DNA from: Stentor coeruleus
Lineage: Eukaryota > Ciliophora > Heterotrichea > Heterotrichida > Stentoridae
Direction of reading: 5' to 3'
Length of the DNA: 64,000 bases
NCBI GenBank assembly: GCA_001970955.1
Contig: MPUH01000332.1
Coordinates: forward strand, 1-64,000
Under the pieces are notes generated by a model. The model did not search any database, had not been told where the DNA came from, and worked only from the letters and a program-made list of their open reading frames with translations. Of this stretch, positions 32,665 through 45,097 are shown in pieces. Each line of letters starts with the position of its first letter. The stretch's first letter is position 1. The position numbers and the translations under genes were made by a program.

Positions 32665-33072
32665 CTAAAGAACAATTATGTCCAAAGTGCTTCCTTGAGG
32701 AATAATATTTCCTACTACATCATTAGCATCTAGAACTTTTCCATCAAAGATTAATAAAATATCATTTAAGCTTAATGATTCACAAACTTTTTGCTTAAGA
32801 GCTGATACTTTTTCTGATCCAGAAATTTGAACTGAAGCTTGTTTTTGATCTATAGTTTCTGCACATAAATTCAAAACATCTGAAGAATTTCCTTGTATTT
32901 GTGGAGGTGGAGAGTAAACATACTGTGAAGTATTTCCATCCTTGTGGAGAATATCAACAAAGCTTACTTCTTCTATTTCGTCTTTAAGAGTGAATTCTTT
33001 AAATTTGCTTGATTTAGATCGATTATTTAGTTTATCTCCTTTAACAACCACTTTCTTGACACAATTTCCCAT
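32665..33072 (-). CDS. Membrane-anchored ubiquitin-like protein
   Basis: A 135-residue protein starting MGNCVKKVVVK: Gly2 for myristoylation and Cys4 for palmitoylation, followed by basic residues, a typical dual-lipid membrane anchor. A linker of about 60 residues with a PPP stretch follows. The last ~60 residues resemble a ubiquitin fold: VQISGSEKVSALKQKVCESL, then DILLIFDGKVLDANDVVGNI and GSTLDIIVL, matching the beta1-alpha1-(IF-GK-L)-beta5 core of ubiquitin. There is no GG terminus, so it cannot be conjugated. It probably presents a ubiquitin-like surface at a membrane. It is divergent from the p97 gene. Confidence 0.75.
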   Translation of the reverse strand: MGNCVKKVVVKGDKLNNRSKSSKFKEFTLKDEIEEVSFVDILHKDGNTSQYVYSPPPQIQGNSSDVLNLCAETIDQKQASVQISGSEKVSALKQKVCESLSLNDILLIFDGKVLDANDVVGNIIPQGSTLDIIVL

Positions 33073-33735
33073 AATATTTTTTAAAGTATTATGGCTGATT
33101 GTTTGATTTATATAGGAAAATAAAAAGAATTATTTAGTTAAATGATAAGATATCAAAGATGTGGGTTTATGAGTAATAAATTGATTTGGGATTTTATTTT
33201 TTTCTTATGAAACTAATATAAAAATTTTGATTTATCTTTGGTATTTTCTTTTTAGATTGAGGAGAGTTAAATGTTTTTTTTAGAGATGCTTGTTATTTTG
33301 AAAGATCCGATTTTGTAAGAAAAGTATGCAAACTTTGTGTTTTTATTAATGGTTGTATTAGGATTATAGTGCCTAATTAGTTTTATATACCTGATTCAAT
33401 TGACTGGGAGAAACTAAATTTTACTTGATCTTATCTTATATACTTATAAAAACTTCTTCTACAATATACATAATTTCTATGCACTTCTTTTATATATAAT
33501 TTATCTTTTCTAATATGTTAATATTTTCTTTATTTCAACCGTAATAAACCCAATAAAAATTCCTGATAGTATCCATTCCAATAACCAATACCAAAATCCG
33601 AATATCCTCTAACCTAAAAACCTTGAAAATTCCAAAATAGTAATTCCAAACTCTTTTTCAAAGCTTTTCATATTTTCATGGTATTTAGTTTAGCCTTATA
33701 GAACATTTCTGAGATCATCGAATTTTCCCTTATAA
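33073..33735. promoter_or_regulatory. Divergent upstream region of the UBL gene and CDC48
   Basis: 663 bp between two divergent ATGs, so it should contain both promoters. CTTATAA abuts the CDC48 ATG. No open frame, repeat or stem of note was seen. Confidence 0.4.
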
Positions 33736-36129
<2,394 letters not shown>

Positions 36130-36161
36130 ATAACTAGTTTTCTCATAGCAATAGTTTATAA

Positions 36162-37475
36162 ATGGCCAAATCAAATATTTTCAAAGACTTTATCATCCAA
36201 AAAGAACTAGGAAGAGGCAGCTTTGGAATTGTTTACCTTATCCAACAAACACAAACAAAAGAATTTTATGTGCTTAAAAGAATCAATATTGGGCATTTGC
36301 ATATAAAATATCAGCAGGCTGCTTTACGAGAAGTTGAAATTCTTAAAACGATCAATCACCCAAACATAATAAAATACTACTTTTCTTATATTGAAGATAG
36401 TATATTGTCAATCTTTATGGAATACGCTGAAGCTGGGGACTTATATCAGTTATTACTAAAGCATAGGCATAGAAAAACCAATATTACAGAAAAAGAGCTC
36501 TGGAGAATTTTCATTGAGCTTAGCCAGGCTGTGAATTATTTGCATGAGAACAAAATTATACACAGAGACATCAAATGCCAAAATGTGTTTTTGACTAAAA
36601 ATTTCACTGTAAAATTAGGAGATCTTGGTGCAAGTAAACTCATGACTGCAAATATGCAGGTTACTAGAGTTGGAACACCACTTTATCTTGCACCTGAAAT
36701 GATTAAACAACAACCTTATGATTTCAAGGTTGATATTTGGGGATTAGGATGTCTTATGTACACACTTGCAACACATGAATCTCCATTTATTGGGTCAAAT
36801 CTAATAACCTTGGGAATATCGATTATTAACAGGACTCCAAAAAATATCCCAATGATGTATTCTAAAAAACTTAATAATCTGATTTTAATGCTTTTAGAAA
36901 AAAACCCTGAGAAAAGACCAGATATTGGGGAAGTGTTAAATTTGGCTTTAAATAAAACTGATAATGATGATACTCAAGGTAAAGAATTTATATTTTTTTC
37001 AAGGAAGAATTTTGATGATGAAGTCCCTGCTACAAAGTTTTTACGTTTACCTCGACCTAAGCCTTTGCCTGGTATTGTTTCTAATTCTGTGCCATTTAAG
37101 CCTATTATTAGAGAAAAGATATTGAAAAGGTCTTCAAAACTAGAAATAAGTCCTATTAAAATTTCTATTCTTCAAGATAATAGACCAAAAACTGATAGGC
37201 AGGTAAGGATGTCTACTAAGGAATTAATAAAAAAATGCGTACTTGAAGAGTTTAAAAGTGTAAATGAAGAAGTTCCAAGCACTTTGATAGATACAAGGCC
37301 GCATACTGCTACTGATAAGGTTGATAAAGCTTTTTCAAGACCAGTAACAGCAAAACCATCATTAAGAACTATTATTAGAAGCACTACCATGACTAAAATC
37401 AATAGCTTTGTCCCACCTACAAAAGGCATGAGTAAGATGAAAGTAACTATAAATGAAATTATGCATTATAAATAA
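36162..37475 (+). CDS. NEK-family serine/threonine kinase
   Basis: A 437-residue protein. The kinase domain occupies residues ~8-262: [10 protein letters not shown] glycine loop, YVLKRI with the ATP Lys, HRDIKCQN catalytic loop, GDLGASKL as a DLG-type metal motif, GTPLYLAPE activation segment and [10 protein letters not shown]. The DLG variant, LKR and the REVEIL/NHPNII helix fit NIMA-related kinases, which control cilia and centrioles in ciliates. The C-terminal 170 residues are basic, disordered and Thr/Ser/Pro-rich. The gene starts 32 bp after CDC48 with its TTATAA within that gap; it is not obviously co-regulated. Confidence 0.95.
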   Translation: MAKSNIFKDFIIQKELGRGSFGIVYLIQQTQTKEFYVLKRINIGHLHIKYQQAALREVEILKTINHPNIIKYYFSYIEDSILSIFMEYAEAGDLYQLLLKHRHRKTNITEKELWRIFIELSQAVNYLHENKIIHRDIKCQNVFLTKNFTVKLGDLGASKLMTANMQVTRVGTPLYLAPEMIKQQPYDFKVDIWGLGCLMYTLATHESPFIGSNLITLGISIINRTPKNIPMMYSKKLNNLILMLLEKNPEKRPDIGEVLNLALNKTDNDDTQGKEFIFFSRKNFDDEVPATKFLRLPRPKPLPGIVSNSVPFKPIIREKILKRSSKLEISPIKISILQDNRPKTDRQVRMSTKELIKKCVLEEFKSVNEEVPSTLIDTRPHTATDKVDKAFSRPVTAKPSLRTIIRSTTMTKINSFVPPTKGMSKMKVTINEIMHYK

Positions 37476-37554
37476 TAAATTTGTAAGTTTCTTCTTGTTT
37501 CATAATGATAATTGGATAAGTGATTTAGATGGTTAAATATAGAATGTTGAAAAT

Positions 37555-37893
37555 ATGAATCAATTAGAAAAAATATTTCTTTTGAAGAAACTCATTTGGA
37601 ATACATAAAAATTAGGCTACGGCTTTAATTTTAATTTTAACTTGATTATGATGGGCTTACTTTTATCTGAGACCAAATATAAAAATCGAAATAATGAAAG
37701 AAAATTTTGTAAAGTTAATTTCACTGAAGAAGAAGAATTTAAAGAGTTTGGTAATAGGAAGTATTGGAGAAACTGAACAAAAAGAGTTTTCCTAGAAAAT
37801 ATTAATAAAAAAGATTCTTGTAAGCTTATTGAAGTAAAACCAAAGGGTAAATTCATTCAAGAGCAGAATAAGCAAATTACTGAATATTTATAA
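37555..37893 (+). pseudogene. Possible decayed gene, unknown family
   Basis: From an ATG at 37555 one frame runs 112 codons to TAA at 37891, interrupted only by TAA (37606) and TGA (37774). The peptide has balanced, gene-like composition (KVNFTEEEEFKEFGNRKYW; KLIEVKPKGKFIQEQNKQIT). No 15/16-nt intron removes the stops. I do not recognise it. The rest of 37476-38095 shows nothing further. Confidence 0.3.
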
Positions 37894-38095
37894 AATTTAC
37901 CTGACTGAAAATTAAAAATTTAAAACTGGCTAAGTTTTCTTTATGGATTATCTTTACCTGATTCAAGCAATAATTTGTCTTCAAAATTTAGTTTTTAACT
38001 TTTAAACAAAATTAAACTATATCAAAATACACTAAAAAATTTCACATTCTATATTATTATTTCCAATCAACCAAAAGAAAGTTTTTATTAATCTA

Positions 38096-39086
38096 TTAAA
38101 AGCTTTCTTTTTCTTTAATCTTTACATTTTTATACGAGACCATTATATCCATAAATGTTCCAGAGAAAACAATAACCATACATGCCCATTGTAAATTACT
38201 TAAGCTATGGCTAAACCAAATAATAGAAACAAGGACTGTCAAATATTTCCTAATAGTTGTAATAATACTAAGGGATAATGGGCCGAAAATTCTCAAAGCC
38301 CAGAATATAAAAGTTTGACCTATAGCGCTAGTTATCCCAAAATAAAAAATATCTAAAAGTATATCAGGGTATTCAATCAAGTAAGTAATAATATTATCAT
38401 CAGAAAAAACATTTATAAAAAATATAATCGGTAATAAAACAATAGCACCCCAACTACAACAAGAATTCATACATTGTAAACTTGTCATACTTGTAGACCT
38501 ACGAATATATTCTGCATAATAACTTGTAAAAGAATCTAAAGCTAATGAGCAAAATAATATTATCAGTCCAAGAACAGAATCATTATCAAAATTTGTTCCT
38601 TTCCAATTGAAAATTATAACTCCACTAGTTATCATTATTACGCCAATATATTGAAGAGGATGATAATGAACATCTTTTACAAATAAACTACCTAAAAGTG
38701 TTGGGAGAATTTTACAACTTTTAGCTAGTACTTGTGTAGGATAACTAATAAGAGTTAGTGAATAGTTTGCAAAAACCATTGAATATGAAAATGGAATTGA
38801 GTATTTGAATGAAAGTTTTGTGAGAATTTGTGAGTTTTTTGGCTCATGGAGTATTTTAGAGACTGTTTAGAGAGTTACTTGTAAAGGAAATAATGGATCC
38901 GAGGAATAATTGGCAAAATACAACAAATTCTGCATGTTTGAAAGGCTCACGATTTGGATTTTTGTAACTAAATAGAGCCTACATGTTCTCTTGGAGAATG
39001 CCGAAGTATAAGTAGGTAGTGTAAATACCAAAGATGACAATGAGAAGCTCGATTCTTGGACTGAAGTAAGATAACTTTAAGTCCAT
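38096..39086 (-). CDS. SLC35B1-type nucleotide/nucleotide-sugar transporter (two mini-introns)
   Basis: Three exons on the minus strand: 39086-38983, 38967-38879 and 38862-38096, giving 319 residues. Without splicing the frame meets stops. Removing the 15-nt and 16-nt introns restores continuity with the family: IYTTYLYFGILQEN matches FVCYFYYGILQEK, SYPTQVLAKSCKILP matches NYPTQVLGKSCKPIP, and SAIGQTFIFWALRIFGPLSL and IITTIRKYLTVL match the C-terminal half. About ten membrane helices. Human SLC35B1 exchanges ATP for ADP across the ER membrane and belongs to the UDP-galactose transporter relatives; the substrate here is inferred. TTATA precedes the ATG. Confidence 0.9.
38863..38878 (-). other. 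16-nt intron (SLC35B1-type gene, intron 2)
   Basis: Reads GTAACTCTCTAAACAG in the gene's sense. The adenine six bases from the 3' end is kept, as in the 15-nt introns; the extra base lies on the 5' side. Retention would shift the frame. Confidence 0.9.
38968..38982 (-). other. 15-nt intron (SLC35B1-type gene, intron 1)
   Basis: Reads GTAGGCTCTATTTAG in the gene's sense. It interrupts GILQEN|(Ile)YKN; retention gives an in-frame TAG at its first codon. Confidence 0.93.
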
Positions 39087-39785
39087 TATAAGATTGTATA
39101 ATGTAAATATGAAAATAGATGAAGAATAAAATTTAGATAAGATTTTATGGTGAGTTGTTAGAAAAATTAGATTTTTTTTATTAGTTTTTTATGGTTTATT
39201 AAATTTTCTAATGATTTTGCCAAATGCTAAAAATATTCTTGAGACCATGGAATTTGTGTGATGATAAGCATAAAATATCAATTTATAAAAAAAACTCATG
39301 TTGTATAAAGTGCTAGAATCACAAAAATAGACATGATAATCATTGCAATTATTAGAATGCATGCGTTTATAAATAAATAATTGTTGTTTATGAGTTAAAA
39401 ATTGTAGTAGCTTAACTTGGGTATTATGGCAACTTAAAGATTGACTTATGTGTTTGTTTTTATAATAGTATATTATCGGAAAATTTTAGATTATTTAAAT
39501 ATAAAAAAAAAATCTGTTAGTTTCTCAAACAAAAGATTCCAATCTATAGCAAATGTTATTTCAATTTTAGGTGTAAGTGATGATATTTCAATTGATTTCT
39601 TTTATATATTTAGTTATTAGGTTAGTCAAAATCTTGAAGAAAGAGATACTTTTATTGGAGGTGGAGATATTAAAAGTCAAGTGCTATAGAGGAGTTTGGG
39701 TTGCTAATAAGATAAAAAAAACTAAAGAAAAAATGTATTTCTTGTGAATGATACTGTTAAAACTCTTATAAAAGTCATTAAGTTA
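39087..39785. other. Gene-free interval with one coding remnant
   Basis: About 0.7 kb between the SLC35B1-type start and the 3' end of the next leftward gene. 39510-39689 is a 59-codon frame with a single internal TAG (39618) and gene-like content (SFSNKRFQSIANVISILGVS), possibly a decayed exon. I recognise no family. Nothing else is visible. Confidence 0.4.
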
Positions 39786-40370
39786 CTAATATAGCTTTTT
39801 CATCTTATCAAAAGCAGAAGAATGATTATATGTCCCAGGTCCTGGTGTATTATCTTGAGATATACTAGGAAATAGCCTCCCTCCATATCCAAACCCAACA
39901 CCTTTATATCCAGAAAATTCAGTTAATGTCGTAACTGGATTATAAGCATTTGGTGAAGGATTTTCACTAACTTTAATTGTAATTTCTCTTCCACCAAATG
40001 AAAACCTTGGTGCATGTTTTCCTATAACATTATAAGATTCATAAGCCCCAGGACCAGGAGTTGAATGATTACTATTAACAATAGGAAGCACTGAAGTTCT
40101 AACAATTTTTGGGCCTATTTCTTTATTGAATGTTGTTGGAATATTATATGTCCCAGGAGGAGGACTATCTTTTCCACATGGATTATGAGGTTTCCATCTT
40201 TTCCCATACCCAATCGAAGTTGCTCTAGGATTAAGGGTAGATTGAGGTGTCATATAATCACTTTCTAATCGAGCTTTTGGTGATTTAAATCTTTGTTCTT
40301 TAGAAAAACTCCAGCATGTAGGTGTTTGCCTTCGTAAGGTTAGTGCAGAATTCCCAAAAAGACTTGACAT
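39786..40370 (-). CDS. Sperm-tail PG-rich repeat (STPGR/SHIPPO) protein
   Basis: A 194-residue protein with several PG repeats: PPPGTYNIPTTF, TPGPGAYESYN, NPSPNAYNPVT and TPGPGTYNHSS, with phased SFGGR/GFGYGGR motifs between them. This matches the sperm-tail PG-rich repeat family (ODF3/CIMAP and relatives), which are microtubule inner or surface proteins of axonemes. It is probably an axonemal or cortical microtubule protein here. The start ATG follows CTATAA. Confidence 0.88.
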   Translation of the reverse strand: MSSLFGNSALTLRRQTPTCWSFSKEQRFKSPKARLESDYMTPQSTLNPRATSIGYGKRWKPHNPCGKDSPPPGTYNIPTTFNKEIGPKIVRTSVLPIVNSNHSTPGPGAYESYNVIGKHAPRFSFGGREITIKVSENPSPNAYNPVTTLTEFSGYKGVGFGYGGRLFPSISQDNTPGPGTYNHSSAFDKMKKLY

Positions 40371-40555
40371 TTATAGTATTACTTATTCATAAATATATAA
40401 AAAAGAACAAAATTATTTTCAATATGAGTAGGTGTATTGTAAATCTATCATAAAATTTATTATTTTCATATTTTATATGATAAAAATTGGCATTGCTTAT
40501 GAAATAAAAGGTAAATTTAAGAAATTTATGATGATAATACGAGATAAATTTATTT

Positions 40556-41197
40556 TTAAGATATGTTTAAGGTATTTTTAAGCCAATTGCTAACATAACC
40601 CCATTCTATCATATCTATACTATGAGGTAAATGCTGATTTATCTCGATTGTTTTGTTAACTCCTTGCAAGTATTTCCCAACAGTCAAATTCATCCTTTCT
40701 AATGTTAGAAGTGTATCTTGAGCTCCATGATAAATTAGTACTGGAATAGATTTTCTTTCTTCAGGAATGTTCATAGGTACTGCATATCCACTAAGAGCTA
40801 TAATAGCTTCAATTTTCCCAGTATATTTAGCTAAACCAGTATACAATGAAGTTACTGCACCTTGAGAAAGTCCTCCAAGAATTAGACAATCAGTGTGCTT
40901 ACGCTCCTCATCAAGAATTTTGCAAATAATTTCAACACTGTTTTCTAAAGAATGATGATATTCATCATCTATTGTTATAAAATCATACCAACTGTTCATA
41001 ACCATTCCATTGTTCACAGTGACAGGACTTGAAGGAGCTGTAGGAAGTACAACCTTGCAATCTGGTAGAAGAGGATAATCATAAAAAAGGTCTTCAAAGC
41101 CATTAGCTGAGTCCCCAAGGCCATGCAAGAATACAATAGTTCTCTTATGAACTTCAGGAATTAAAACTAGGCCTCTACCATACTGTTCCACTTTCAT
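40556..41197 (-). CDS. Acyl-protein thioesterase / lysophospholipase (LYPLA family)
   Basis: A 213-residue alpha/beta hydrolase. Visible motifs: TIVFLHGLGDSANGF (oxyanion region), VLPTAPSSPVTVNNGMVMNS, the nucleophile in LGGLSQGAV (Ser at about 110), the acid in YHGAQDTLLT and the histidine in HLPHSIDM. These match APT1/APT2, which remove palmitate from cysteines of membrane-anchored proteins. The ATG at 41197 follows ATATAAAT; the frame has no ATG further upstream. Several proteins in this window carry potential palmitoylation sites. Divergent (296 bp) from the sulfatase-like gene. Confidence 0.93.
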   Translation of the reverse strand: MKVEQYGRGLVLIPEVHKRTIVFLHGLGDSANGFEDLFYDYPLLPDCKVVLPTAPSSPVTVNNGMVMNSWYDFITIDDEYHHSLENSVEIICKILDEERKHTDCLILGGLSQGAVTSLYTGLAKYTGKIEAIIALSGYAVPMNIPEERKSIPVLIYHGAQDTLLTLERMNLTVGKYLQGVNKTIEINQHLPHSIDMIEWGYVSNWLKNTLNIS

Positions 41198-41493
41198 ATT
41201 TATATATTTCAATTGTAGACTGAATTCATAAAGAATTAGTTTAGCACAGTATATTTAGATACTTTAAATTATCAACAGTCATAAATAAACATTTTTTATT
41301 CTTCTCTTATTCTTAACAAGTTATTACAAATGAATCACTTGAAATCATATTAAATTTTAAAACCTGAACCTAATATTCAAGAATTTAATTTTATTAAAAG
41401 ATAATATAACTCGTTTATATTTTTCATAAGCAAATCATCCGAATCATAATAAAAGTTTAGATAAAACTTAATTACTGGTATATCGATTTATAA

Positions 41494-43797
41494 ATGCAAT
41501 TAGTCAGCACAATAATTATCATTGGCGGAGTTGCAATCCTAGCTTTTCTTGGTTTTAACAGTGGAGGAGATGATGATTCTGAAGAATCTGGGATTTCAAA
41601 AGTTTGTAATTTTACTTCTGACCCAACTTTGCCTGAAGTTAAAGAATATCCTAAGAAATTATCCTTACTCGATGACGAAATGCAAGTATGGCCATTACAA
41701 CTTGCATGTAAGCCTGAAAGTTTCGGTTATAGTATAGAAGAAGGTAATTCAATATTTGAAGACGTAGATTTTCCAAGTTGTAAAAAACTTTATCCAGGAA
41801 AACACGCTGCAAAAATTGACTTAGTTCAAAATGTGTTTATTATGAATTGTTCAGGAAAATACGTTCTTGGCCCAAATGAAGAAAGTTTTGGTAAACAAGA
41901 ATTCACTACACCACTTACAAAATATATAAAACCCGTTCCTCTTTCAAATGAAGAATATGCAATTTCAACATGTTCATCAGATTCAGAAGGGTTTTTTGAA
42001 ATAGTTGATTATGTAAATAGAGTCAAACCAAAATCTTTAACTAGAGCTAAAAAAACACTACAATATGAACCTATTAATATAGCAATGGTTGTTTTAGATT
42101 CAGTTTCACGTAGAAGTTTTTATAGGAAACTAAACAAAACAGTTTCTTATTTAAACAATCTTGATGAAAATGTTTTTGACTTTAAAATCCATAATGTTAT
42201 GGGAGAATACTCAGCTGAAAGTTTTATGCCTACTTTCTTTGGAGACTTGGCATTTTCAAGATTAGATGATGATGAAATGGAAGGTGATAAATTTTATGAG
42301 AAGTCTATATGGAAATTTATGCATGAAAGAGTAGAGTTTATTTAGGGATTTGTAACTTACATGGCTTCGGATTGTTGTGGAAATGATTTATCTGCATTTA
42401 TAGGATCATCACCAAAAGTCGACCATAAAATTGGGTCTTTTTATTGTGCTGGAGAAAAGTATTATAATTTTCAGTAAATTTTATATAGTAATAACGCTAA
42501 AAAACAAAGATGTATTGGCCAGAAAAATGCTCATAAATACATGCTTGATTATCTTCTTGATTTTTCTGAAAATTATAAAGAAGTATCACGTTTTTCTTAT
42601 GTTCATCTTAATACTGCTCATGAAGGTTCAGGAACTGTTATTAAAACACTTGATGATGACTTAGTTGATTTTCTCACAAAACTTATGAACAGAAAAGAAA
42701 AAACTGTTTTGTTTTTAATGGGAGATCATGGAATGAGATATGGATCGTGGTTTACCAAAATGGATGGCTCACATGAACATAGATTACCTCTTTTAATTAT
42801 GTATCAATCAAAAGAAATGGAACGTACACAGCCGGATAGTCCTATTTTTCTCAGACATAATATGAATAGATTAACAAGTAAATTTGATTTGCATACAACA
42901 CTTGTTGATTTAGCTGGAAAAAGCTTCTTTCCAAAAAACTCATTTAATCAAAGTAAGTGCAGTACATCTCATAGATATGAAACATATAATCTTTTTCAAG
43001 AAGCTATTCCAGATAACAGAACTTGTACAGATGTTGGAATTCCTTTATTTTGGTGTGCTTGTATGCCATTCGAAGAGAATCCTGACTTGATTGACACCGA
43101 AGAATCTTATTCCTTAGTAGATGAAATTATCTTAAAGCTTAATGAATATACAATATCCCCAATAAATACAGAAAGAACAATTTGTCAAAAATTATTTAGA
43201 GACAAAATATTATCAGTATCTTCACAAAGTTCTGGAATAGAGCATTATCATAAATTCAAATTTAATACAAGTCAAAGTGAAAAAGCTATGTTTGAAGCAC
43301 TTGTACTTATTTCTGATACAAAAATTCGAAAACGTTTAAGAGATGGTTTTGGGTCAAATGCATATTATTTTGATGATAAACAATATATGAAGATTATGTA
43401 TATTAAAAGACTTGATGCATATGCTGGAGTTTGTAAAGATTTATCGGATATGAAAGGAATAGACCCAATGTTTTGTATATGTCAAGATATTGATAAAATC
43501 AAAGAAAATGAACCTGTTATAGTTCAAGAATTATATGATAAACATAAAGTAATTGTGTCGAATTTAACATGCGAACAAGCTTGTAGTGAACTTAAACTTG
43601 ATTGTGATGAGTTTGCTGTTGATCTTTATAGACATTGTAGAGATGTTGATAAGGGTGTTTGTCAGGAATGCGAAGAAACAAAAGGCTTAAGTTTCCCAGA
43701 ATATTTTGAAGGAAAGTGTAAGTTAAGTGACTATAACACTTTTTCTTGTACGGAAGAGAGAGATATGGAGGCTTTATGCTTTTGTAAAAAAATATAG
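41494..43797 (+). CDS. DUF229/sulfatase-like membrane protein (two mini-introns)
   Basis: Exons 41494-42330, 42346-42473 and 42489-43797 give 757 residues. An N-terminal signal anchor (LVSTIIIIGGVAILAFLGF) precedes a lumenal/extracellular domain of the alkaline-phosphatase-like DUF229 type: AMVVLDSVSRRSFYRKL holds the metal-binding Asp and the Ser nucleophile, then ESFMPTFFGD, the spliced HERGFVTYMASDCCGNDL, and VLFLMGDHGMRYG (metal-binding DH). The final ~200 residues are Cys-rich (CICQDI, CEQACSELKLDC, CRDVDKGVCQEC, CFCKK) and are an addition beyond the core. DUF229 proteins are poorly characterised; hydrolase activity is inferred. Neither exon pair is in frame unless both introns are removed. 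Confidence 0.88.
42331..42345 (+). other. 15-nt intron (DUF229 gene, intron 1)
   Basis: GTAGAGTTTATTTAG, phase 0. It ends in TAG in frame, so retention would truncate the protein at about 284 residues. Removing it joins HER to GFVTYMASDC, the expected family motif. Confidence 0.95.
42474..42488 (+). other. 15-nt intron (DUF229 gene, intron 2)
   Basis: GTAAATTTTATATAG. Retention would create an in-frame TAA. Removal joins YYNFH to NNAKKQRC. Adenine six bases from the 3' end. Confidence 0.93.
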
Positions 43798-43832
43798 TCA
43801 AAACTTAGTTATCCATAAAAATTAGAACATAA

Positions 43833-44972
43833 ATGGCAGGGAAAGAAATAATAAACGCCCCAATCTCCGAAAACTTGCGCAAAAGTTTCGCCATGGCAAG
43901 TTGCGAAATCAAAGAAGATAATGACAAATTCCAAACCGATAAAAATTGTGCTGTCTGTCAAATTGCCTTTGGATTAATCGGAATAGTACATGCAAAAAAA
44001 TACTTATGCAAATTCTGCTATCGAGGGGTATGTAATAAATGTTCACCTGAAAAAATCATGCATCCAATAGAAAAGCAAGAATGTCGTATTTGTATAGCAT
44101 GTGTTGAAAAAGTAATGGAAAAATCTTTATCAGTCGATTACAAAAAAAAGTTAACAGAGCTTATTTCAGAAAGAGATATGCGTAAAGAAGAACTTGGATA
44201 TATGACCCGTGAAAAGCAAATCGACATGAGTCATAATCAGTATATCGAGCAACAAATAAATACTGAATCACAATTTTATACTATAAAACTCAAAGAACTT
44301 AAAAACAAAGTTAAAGATATGATGGATAGTCAAGAAGGAATTCGTATGCAACATAAAAAATTAAAAGATGAAAACAATAAGTATATTTCAGATATGGAAA
44401 AAAAGAAAGAACTTATTTTAACATTGGAAAAAAACTTAGAGTTGTTGAAGAACCAGTATGAAAATAATAAACAAGAACTCCCAAGTTTGAGGAATAAAAT
44501 GGGTGAATTGCAGGATATAGAACTAAAAATTAAATCGCAAATTAAAGAAAAATTAAGTATTGCAAGATCACTTACTTTGAATGATAAAGAACAGAAATTA
44601 GCTTTAGAGTTGGATGAAATTAAACATAAAATCCATGTTGCAGATGAAGAAAGGATGTTTTTTATTGCTGAAATAGAGAAGTTGGAGAAAGAAAACAAAG
44701 AGTTAGAAGAAAGAATAGAGATTAATAATATGAGAACAAGAACCAAAAGTAGTGATGGATTGGCTTTAAATACTTCAAGTGGGAATTATAGTATTGATGA
44801 AGAAATGAAAGTTAAAGAATTAAGAGAAAAATCTTTAAGTAATCAGCAAACATTATCAGCATTAAGAGTTAAACTAGAAGAACAGAAAATTATATTTAGA
44901 AAAGCTAATATGAGTACAGATATGGTACCTGAACCTGGATCTAGACCTTGTGCAAGGTGTATTTTGCAATAA
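43833..44972 (+). CDS. FYVE-like zinc finger, coiled coil and CaaX tail
   Basis: A 379-residue protein. Residues ~35-95 have the FYVE Cys spacing: CAVCQIAF, YLCKFCYRGVCNKC, ECRICIACVEKV. The basic RRHHCR block that contacts PI3P is replaced by KKYLCKFCYR, so lipid specificity may be lost (FYVE-related). Residues ~105-350 are a long coiled coil. The protein ends in CARCILQ: CILQ fits a CaaX box (Gln at X favours farnesylation), with a preceding Cys for palmitoylation. I infer a membrane-anchored coiled-coil tether. The gene starts 35 bp after the DUF229 stop. Confidence 0.82.
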   Translation: MAGKEIINAPISENLRKSFAMASCEIKEDNDKFQTDKNCAVCQIAFGLIGIVHAKKYLCKFCYRGVCNKCSPEKIMHPIEKQECRICIACVEKVMEKSLSVDYKKKLTELISERDMRKEELGYMTREKQIDMSHNQYIEQQINTESQFYTIKLKELKNKVKDMMDSQEGIRMQHKKLKDENNKYISDMEKKKELILTLEKNLELLKNQYENNKQELPSLRNKMGELQDIELKIKSQIKEKLSIARSLTLNDKEQKLALELDEIKHKIHVADEERMFFIAEIEKLEKENKELEERIEINNMRTRTKSSDGLALNTSSGNYSIDEEMKVKELREKSLSNQQTLSALRVKLEEQKIIFRKANMSTDMVPEPGSRPCARCILQ

Positions 44973-45097
44973 GTATTAGAGGATTTTATTATCAAATATA
45001 TTAATTCAGTTAAAATTAGCAGAAATCTTTAAAGAATTATGATTTTTATTATTAATATGAAGAATTTATTTAACAATGAACTTTAAAATATTAAAAA

